The position numbers and the translations under genes were made by a program. Under the pieces are notes generated by a model. That model did not search any database and was not told the origin of the DNA. It worked only from the letters and a program-made list of their open reading frames with translations. A DNA stretch of 64,000 nt from Sphaerimonospora sp050942215. GTDB taxonomy: Bacteria > Actinomycetota > Actinomycetes > Streptosporangiales > Streptosporangiaceae. This document shows, piece after piece, positions 59,913 to 64,000 of this stretch. The stretch spans positions 5,642,001 through 5,706,000 of the forward strand of contig NZ_CP192056.1 in NCBI RefSeq assembly GCF_050942215.1, given 5' to 3'. Numbering within the stretch: position 1 is the stretch's first letter; each line of letters starts with the position of its first letter.

Positions 59913-60347
59913 ATGACTACACAGGGTGCCGGGAAAACCGCTCGCGACGTCATGCATCCGGGCGCGGAGTGCATCGGCGAGCACGAGAGTCTGCGTCGCG
60001 CGGCCGAGATGATGCGCGACCTCGGCGTCGGCGCGCTGCCGATCTGCGGGGAGGACGACCGCCTCAAGGGGATCATCACCGATCGCGACATCGTGATCAA
60101 ATGCTGCGCCGAGGGCAGGGACATCGAGAAGTGCACGGCGGGCGAACTGGCCGGCGGCCTCGTCTGGGTGGACGCCCAGACCAGCGTCGAGGAGGCGCTG
60201 CTCACGATGGAGCAGAACCAGATCAAGCGGCTGCCCGTGATCGAGAACGGCCGCATCGCCGGCATGATCAGTGAGGCCGATCTGGCCAAGGAACTGCCGG
60301 ACAGCAAGCTGGCCGAGTTCGTCCACCGCGTGTACGCGCGCTCCTGA
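59913..60347 (+). CDS. Two-CBS-domain protein
   Basis: A 144-residue soluble protein made of two CBS repeats: ARDVMHPGAECIGEHESLRRAAEMMRDLGVGALPICGEDDRLKGIITDRDIV and CTAGELAGGLVWVDAQTSVEEALLTMEQNQIKRLPVIENGRIAGMISEADLA. Such stand-alone pairs bind adenosine nucleotides and are common in dormancy and stress regulons of actinobacteria. GGGG precedes the ATG. It is divergent from the response regulator. Confidence 0.92.
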   Translation: MTTQGAGKTARDVMHPGAECIGEHESLRRAAEMMRDLGVGALPICGEDDRLKGIITDRDIVIKCCAEGRDIEKCTAGELAGGLVWVDAQTSVEEALLTMEQNQIKRLPVIENGRIAGMISEADLAKELPDSKLAEFVHRVYARS

Positions 60348-60374
60348 CCAGGCCTGATCGCTCACTACAGCGGA

Positions 60375-61499
60375 TCAGCGGCCGGTCCGGTACGCGATCA
60401 CGCCGATGACGCCGATCGCCCCCACGGCGACGGCGATCCATAACAGGCCCATCGGCACGGCCACGCCGTCGACCGGCCGGCGATCCTCCCGCGCGGCCGC
60501 GCGGGAGGCCGTCGGCCTCGCCGTACGCGCGGCGGATGAGGCGGACGGCGTGGCGTGCGGACGGGCCTGCCGCGGCAGCGTCACCCGGTAGACCGGGCTC
60601 GATGCGCCCTCCGAGCCGACGAGCACCGCGGTGCCGTCCCGTGTGTAGGTGATCGACTCGGCCTGGTCCAGCGGCGGCATCGTCAGGTGTGCGAGGAGTT
60701 CCCCGGGCGCCCGGTAGACGGACGCGGAGAAGTATGTGCGGATCACGAAGCTCGATCCGTCGGGCGCGTAGGCCGCGTCGGTGGCCATGAGGGGCGCCGG
60801 GCCGACGCGGCGCAGCACGTTCACCCTGTCGGTGCGCAGCCTGGCGGGAGCCGCGTAGACGGATCCGGAGAACTCCTTGCTCACGATGTAGAGGCGGCCG
60901 GTGCGAGGGTGCACCATCAGGCCCTCGGCGTCATGCTTGCCGTCCTCGTACCGGAAGCGGTACCTGGTCGCCTGGACGGTCGCGTCCCGCATGGTCCTGG
61001 GCTCCATCACCTTGTAGACCGAGATGTCCGGCCAGACGCGGTTGTTGTCCCCGGTGTCGCCGAACCACAGCACACCCCGGCCGGTCTTGGGGTCGACCGT
61101 GGCGGCCATCGCCTCCCAGTCGCGTGCCTCGGCATTGGAGATCGTGAACGTGGCCCGGGTCCGCCCGTCCATGCCGACGGCGAAGAACCTCGGGCCGTCG
61201 CCGCTGTCATTGTGGGTGTAGAGGATGCCCTTGTGCGTGGGCGACATCGCCATCCCGCTCGACTCGGCGATGCGCGGGTCACGGAACTTGAACAGCAGCC
61301 GCCCCTCGTCGTCCGCCGCCCGAGCGGCCACCGCGTTCGCCGGAAGCGGCAGGGCCGGCGCCACCACGACGGGCGATGCCACGAGGAGCGCCGCCAGGAT
61401 CCGCATCGGGTGCGCGACCCGTCCCGGGGGCGCCGGCCTCCCGCGCCGCCGGTCGTCCCCGCGAGACCGCCGTACCGATCCAGCCGATGCGCTCCCCAT
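60375..61499 (-). CDS. Secreted or anchored beta-propeller-type protein
   Basis: A 374-residue exported protein. Start ATG 61499 has GGGGAAG 9 bases before it; an internal ATG at 61406 would start directly at the signal sequence (MRILAALLVASPVVV), cleaved near VAARA. The external part has repeated blades with the motifs ESSGMAMSPTHKGILYTHNDSGDGPRFFAV, DWEAMAATVDPKTGRGVLWFGDTGDNN and HDAEGLMVHPRTGRLYIVSKEFSGSVYAAP. A Ser/Ala/Thr-rich spacer leads to a C-terminal membrane helix and RTGR end. It resembles uncharacterised exported propeller proteins; no catalytic set is visible. Confidence 0.75.
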   Translation of the reverse strand: MGSASAGSVRRSRGDDRRRGRPAPPGRVAHPMRILAALLVASPVVVAPALPLPANAVAARAADDEGRLLFKFRDPRIAESSGMAMSPTHKGILYTHNDSGDGPRFFAVGMDGRTRATFTISNAEARDWEAMAATVDPKTGRGVLWFGDTGDNNRVWPDISVYKVMEPRTMRDATVQATRYRFRYEDGKHDAEGLMVHPRTGRLYIVSKEFSGSVYAAPARLRTDRVNVLRRVGPAPLMATDAAYAPDGSSFVIRTYFSASVYRAPGELLAHLTMPPLDQAESITYTRDGTAVLVGSEGASSPVYRVTLPRQARPHATPSASSAARTARPTASRAAAREDRRPVDGVAVPMGLLWIAVAVGAIGVIGVIAYRTGR

Positions 61500-61645
61500 G
61501 TGGCAATCTTCCCCGATGCCGCCCTTCCTCGCGTCGAACGCCCGTTCAGGCAGGTTATGAGCCTGGTCAGCAAACGTTGACCCGGATCGGCACCGGTCTC
61601 ATCGCGAGACCGGCGCCGCGACCCATCGACCCGCCACAGGTGTCC

Positions 61646-61830
61646 TCAGGCGGCCGCGCCGCCGTCGACGAGGTCGGGGCCCACGGCGAAGCCGGCCTCG
61701 TCGGACGCGAGCCAGAGCACGGTACGGATGATCTCATCGAGGGTGCCGACCCGACCGATCGGGATCCGGTCCCGCAGCCGAGCCGGGAGCGGAGTCGCGA
61801 GGACCGCGTCCGAGACCCCGGACGTACCTG
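61646..61830 (-). pseudogene. C-terminal fragment of a short-chain dehydrogenase
   Basis: A minus-strand frame ends at 61646 with LRDRIPIGRVGTLDEIIRTVLWLASDEAGFAVGPDLVDGGAAA, unmistakably the end of an SDR enzyme (IPLGRVGTPDEIAxxVLFLASDxASFVTGxxLxVDGG pattern). Nothing of the Rossmann nucleotide-binding or Tyr-x-x-x-Lys part is present upstream; the aldo/keto reductase promoter begins there instead. It is a truncated remnant. Confidence 0.8.
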
Positions 61831-61856
61831 AAAATGACAGGCGGCGCCGTGTCCGC

Positions 61857-61887
61857 TCGACTGGAGTTCACTCCAGGTTCTTATCGT
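61857..61887 (+). promoter_or_regulatory. MerR-type promoter with 19-bp spacer
   Basis: TCGACT (61857-61862) and TATCGT (61882-61887) are separated by 19 bp, too far for normal recognition. The 16-bp palindrome CTGGAGTTCACTCCAG (61861-61876) lies between them. This is the hallmark of MerR-family activation by DNA distortion. The -10 ends 7 nt before the ATG at 61895, so the mRNA is probably leaderless. The MerR gene is not nearby. Confidence 0.75.
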
Positions 61888-61894
61888 GGTCGGT

Positions 61895-62863
61895 ATGGAG
61901 TACGCACAGCTTGGACGCACCGGACTGAAGGTCAGCAAGCTCTGCCTGGGCACGATGAACTTCGGCCCGCAGACGACGGAGGAGGACTCTCACGCGATCA
62001 TGGATCGCGCCCACGAGCTGGGCGTCAACTTCTTCGACACGGCCAACGTCTACGGCTGGAAGAAGGGTGAGGGGATCACCGAGAACATCATCGGCCGCTG
62101 GTTCGCCAAGGGCGGCGGCCGACGGGAGCGCACGGTCATCGCGACCAAGCTCTACGGCGACATGGGCGACTGGCCGAACGACGGCCGCCTGTCGGCGCTG
62201 AACATCAGGCGGGCGGCCGACGCCTCGCTCAAGCGCCTCCAGACCGACTACATCGACCTCTACCAGGCGCACCACATCGACAGGAACACCCCGTTCGAGG
62301 AGTTCTGGGAGGCCATGGGGGTGCTGCGGCAGCAGGGCAAGATCCTCTATGTCGGCTCCTCCAACTTCGCGGGCTGGCACATCGCCAAGGCCCAGGAGAC
62401 CGCCCGCCGCCGAAACCTCCTGGGGCTGGTCAGCGAGCAGTCCCACTACAACCTGCTCGTACGGACCCCCGAGCTGGAGGTCATCCCGGCGTGCGAGGAC
62501 TACGGGCTCGGGCTGATCCCGTGGAGTCCACTCGCCGGCGGACTGCTCGGCGGCATCCTGCGGAAGATGGACAAGGGCCGGTCGGCCTCCGAGCAGATGG
62601 TCGCCGAGCTCGACAAGCACCGGGACAAGATCGAGCGTTATGAGGCGTTCTGCGACGAGATCGGCGAGGACCCGGCCAACGTGGCGCTCGCCTGGCTGCT
62701 GACCCGGCCGGCCGTCACCGCACCGATCATCGGTCCCCGTACGATCGCCCAGCTCGACGGCACGGTACGCGCCCTGGAGGTCAGGCTCGACGACAAGGCT
62801 TCGGCCCGCATCGAAGAGATCTTCCCCGGCTACAAGACCGCGCCGGAGGAGTACGCCTGGTGA
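61895..62863 (+). CDS. Aldo/keto reductase
   Basis: A 322-residue NADPH-dependent oxidoreductase of the TIM-barrel AKR superfamily. Catalytic residues are visible in VNFFDTANVYGW (Asp and Tyr), TVIATKLYG (Lys) and DLYQAHHIDRNTP (His). The N-terminus is MEYAQLGRTGLKVSKLCLGTMNFGPQTTEEDSHAIMDRA, and the cofactor region is IIGPRTIAQLDGTVRALEVRLD. Typical of the YhdN/perakine-reductase-like group; the natural substrate is unknown, quinones and aldehydes being common. Controlled by a MerR-type promoter, so probably induced by a reactive small molecule. Confidence 0.92.
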   Translation: MEYAQLGRTGLKVSKLCLGTMNFGPQTTEEDSHAIMDRAHELGVNFFDTANVYGWKKGEGITENIIGRWFAKGGGRRERTVIATKLYGDMGDWPNDGRLSALNIRRAADASLKRLQTDYIDLYQAHHIDRNTPFEEFWEAMGVLRQQGKILYVGSSNFAGWHIAKAQETARRRNLLGLVSEQSHYNLLVRTPELEVIPACEDYGLGLIPWSPLAGGLLGGILRKMDKGRSASEQMVAELDKHRDKIERYEAFCDEIGEDPANVALAWLLTRPAVTAPIIGPRTIAQLDGTVRALEVRLDDKASARIEEIFPGYKTAPEEYAW

Positions 62864-62950
62864 TCAACCGCCCAGGAGTGCGCCGACGACCACGATGAGC
62901 AAGAGCAGCACCAGCACAGCGGGCAGCACCCAGTTTCGAGGTCGATCCAC
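62864..62950 (-). CDS. 28-residue single-helix membrane peptide
   Basis: Codes VDRPRNW followed by one long hydrophobic helix (VLPAVLVLLLLIVVVGALLGG) and a stop, directly after the convergent aldo/keto reductase stop. The GTG start at 62950 has a TAGGGT box 6 bases before it on the minus strand, which would make the transcript leaderless. Peptides of this form (a few charged residues, W, then one leucine- and valine-rich helix) are widespread in actinobacteria and usually missed. Function unknown. Confidence 0.6.
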   Translation of the reverse strand: MDRPRNWVLPAVLVLLLLIVVVGALLGG

Positions 62951-63033
62951 GTCTCCACCCTAACGGGTGGGCCGCCGGGCCCTCATATCGCGTGAGGGCC
63001 GCGCATTCCAGGGACCAAGGTCTCACCCGTCCT

Positions 63034-63054
63034 GTACATAGGTCGGTGATGTAC
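63034..63054. promoter_or_regulatory. GTACAT-N9-ATGTAC inverted repeat
   Basis: Perfect 6-bp arms in the 238-bp region upstream of the phosphotransferase gene and the divergent peptide gene. Its nine-base spacer matches the spacing of the repeats at 885 and 11363, which suggests a dimeric regulator with similar geometry, although the sequences differ. Confidence 0.4.
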
Positions 63055-63087
63055 GCCCCGGGGACGCTTCCCTCCGCTCCCCGGGGC
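63055..63087. other. Hairpin in divergent intergenic region
   Basis: A perfect 10-bp stem (GCCCCGGGGA with its complement) and 13-base loop directly follows the GTACAT repeat. It is upstream of both neighbouring genes, so it is not their terminator. Confidence 0.55.
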
Positions 63088-63176
63088 GGGCAGGACGGGG
63101 CTCGGCCCCGCCCTGGTCACGGAGTCCGCCGCCGATCGGCCTGCCGCGGATCTCACGCCGCGAAGATCCGGAAAGA

Positions 63177-63182
63177 TATCGT
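63177..63182 (+). promoter_or_regulatory. -10 box of a leaderless transcript
   Basis: TATCGT ends 6 nt before the GTG start at 63189 and no ribosome site is present, so the mRNA probably starts at the codon. The same hexamer is used at 61882. Confidence 0.4.
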
Positions 63183-63188
63183 CGCGTC

Positions 63189-64000
63189 GTGGTCACGGAG
63201 GAGCTGAGCAGGAACGTCCTGGAGGCGTGGGGCGACGACGGCGCCCGATGGCTGGCCGAGCTCCCGTCCGTCCTGAGCGCCATGGTCCGCGACTGGGACC
63301 TGACGGTGGGGGAGCCGTACGCGCCGTCCTACCACTACGTCACCCGGGTCGTCTGCCCCGGGGGCACCCCGGCCGTGCTCAAGCTGGGAGTGCCGGGCGG
63401 TACGTCACCGGCTGAGGCCGCCGCTCTCGCCGCCTTCGGCGGCCGGGGGGCGGCTCGGCTGCTGAACGTCGACCACGACCGGGGCGCGCTCCTGCTGGAA
63501 CGTGTCACCCCCGGTCGGCGCCTGCGTGACCTGGTCCCGGCCCGGGACGCCGAGGCGACGTCCGCGTTGGCCGCCGTCATGCGACGACTGCACGTGCCGC
63601 CGCCGCCCGGCCATCGGATCTCCGATGCGTCGTCGCAGATCGAGGCGTTCGACCGCTATGCGGCCGCACATGGCGACAACGGTCCGCTGCCGCTGGATTT
63701 GGTCACGCACGCGGGCGGGCTGATGCTCGAGTTGTGCGAGTCGGCCGATGAGCACGTCGTACTGCACGGCGATCTGCACCACGACAACGTTCTGCGTGGA
63801 ACCCGTGAGCCATGGCTCGCGATCGATCCCCACGGCCTCGTGGGCGACCCGGGCTATGACGTCGGCACACTGCTGTACAACCCGGGCCCGGACGACCGTG
63901 ACGAGGCGCTGACCGCACTGGTCCCGGCCCGGGTCGAGCAGGTGGCCGACGAACTGGCGATGCCGCTCGACCGCGTGGTGGCCTGGGGTTTCGTCAAGGC
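63189..64000 (+). CDS. Aminoglycoside/streptomycin 6-phosphotransferase-like protein, 3' partial
   Basis: 270 residues are present; the gene continues past the window. It is a kinase of the APH(6)/hydroxyurea phosphotransferase type: YHYVTRVVCPGGTPAVLKLGVPG is the ATP-binding beta lobe, HVVLHGDLHHDNVLRG the catalytic loop with Asp and Asn, and WLAIDPHGLVGDPGYDVGTLLYNPG the magnesium-binding Asp. StrB and related enzymes inactivate streptomycin by phosphorylation; many actinobacterial homologues are not proven resistance genes. Start GTG 63189 is chosen by the N-terminal match and the -10 box just upstream. Confidence 0.88.
   Translation, partial: MVTEELSRNVLEAWGDDGARWLAELPSVLSAMVRDWDLTVGEPYAPSYHYVTRVVCPGGTPAVLKLGVPGGTSPAEAAALAAFGGRGAARLLNVDHDRGALLLERVTPGRRLRDLVPARDAEATSALAAVMRRLHVPPPPGHRISDASSQIEAFDRYAAAHGDNGPLPLDLVTHAGGLMLELCESADEHVVLHGDLHHDNVLRGTREPWLAIDPHGLVGDPGYDVGTLLYNPGPDDRDEALTALVPARVEQVADELAMPLDRVVAWGFVK

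Overview
This is a 64 kb window of a high-GC actinobacterial chromosome. GTG and TTG starts are frequent, four-base ATGA/GTGA stop-start overlaps are common, and several genes seem to be transcribed without a leader. A complete conservon operon, an exact CelR/CebR-type operator and secreted cellulose-binding enzymes fit the Streptosporangiales and relatives. That placement is inference from gene content; no rRNA or tRNA gene was seen.

Layout. 1-2279: end of an ArsR/SufR-like regulator, a VOC protein behind a palindromic operator, and a sulfotransferase. 2694-3939: an internally deleted IS66 element with intact ends and an exact 8-bp target duplication. About 3950-9731: a block of lower GC and different codon use, holding two small exported proteins, an ABC ATPase with two membrane partners, and a VanZ-domain membrane protein. 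Each exported-protein gene is followed by a hairpin. 9943-16573: after a regulator remnant and a perfect 26-bp inverted repeat comes a nitrite/NO module: hemerythrin-DUF2249 protein, divergent regulator, multi-pass membrane protein, a membrane/cupredoxin/NirK fusion and a small membrane protein. 16592-24707: two glycosyltransferase regions, a sulfotransferase, an exported M28 peptidase, and a complete IS630-type element that separates the peptidase gene from its probable terminator. 24980-30462: a membrane protein, an exported SH3 protein, a GNAT enzyme and a sugar ABC importer.

30715-38457 is a regulatory and biosynthetic unit: conservon genes (sensor kinase, roadblock, DUF742, G protein) directly downstream of a P450, a class I terpene synthase and a class II diterpene cyclase on the same strand. 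39068-50932 is mostly single genes: small membrane protein, esterase-CBM2, EF-hand protein, IclR regulator with homogentisate dioxygenase, NfeD/SPFH pair, dynamin-like GTPase pair, response regulator and aminotransferase. 51011-57208 is a compact nonribosomal-peptide-like operon: a 600-residue protein of unknown family, an MbtH-adenylation-carrier fusion, a stand-alone condensation protein and a sulfotransferase-like protein. Its promoter carries a perfect 14-bp CelR/CebR-type palindrome. 57623-64000 holds a two-component pair, a CBS protein, a secreted anchored protein, an aldo/keto reductase behind a MerR-type promoter, a 28-residue membrane peptide and a partial aminoglycoside phosphotransferase.

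The least explained feature is a dispersed element of about 200-245 bp present three times (16592-16835, 22587-22780, 38612-38853). It is built from nested inverted copies of a CGTGATCTTGCA motif, and base changes on one arm are matched on the other. One copy supplies the last residues and the stop codon of a glycosyltransferase. The other leading candidates for new biology are the conservon-linked diterpene genes, the CelR/CebR-boxed NRPS-like operon and the low-GC exported-protein cassette.
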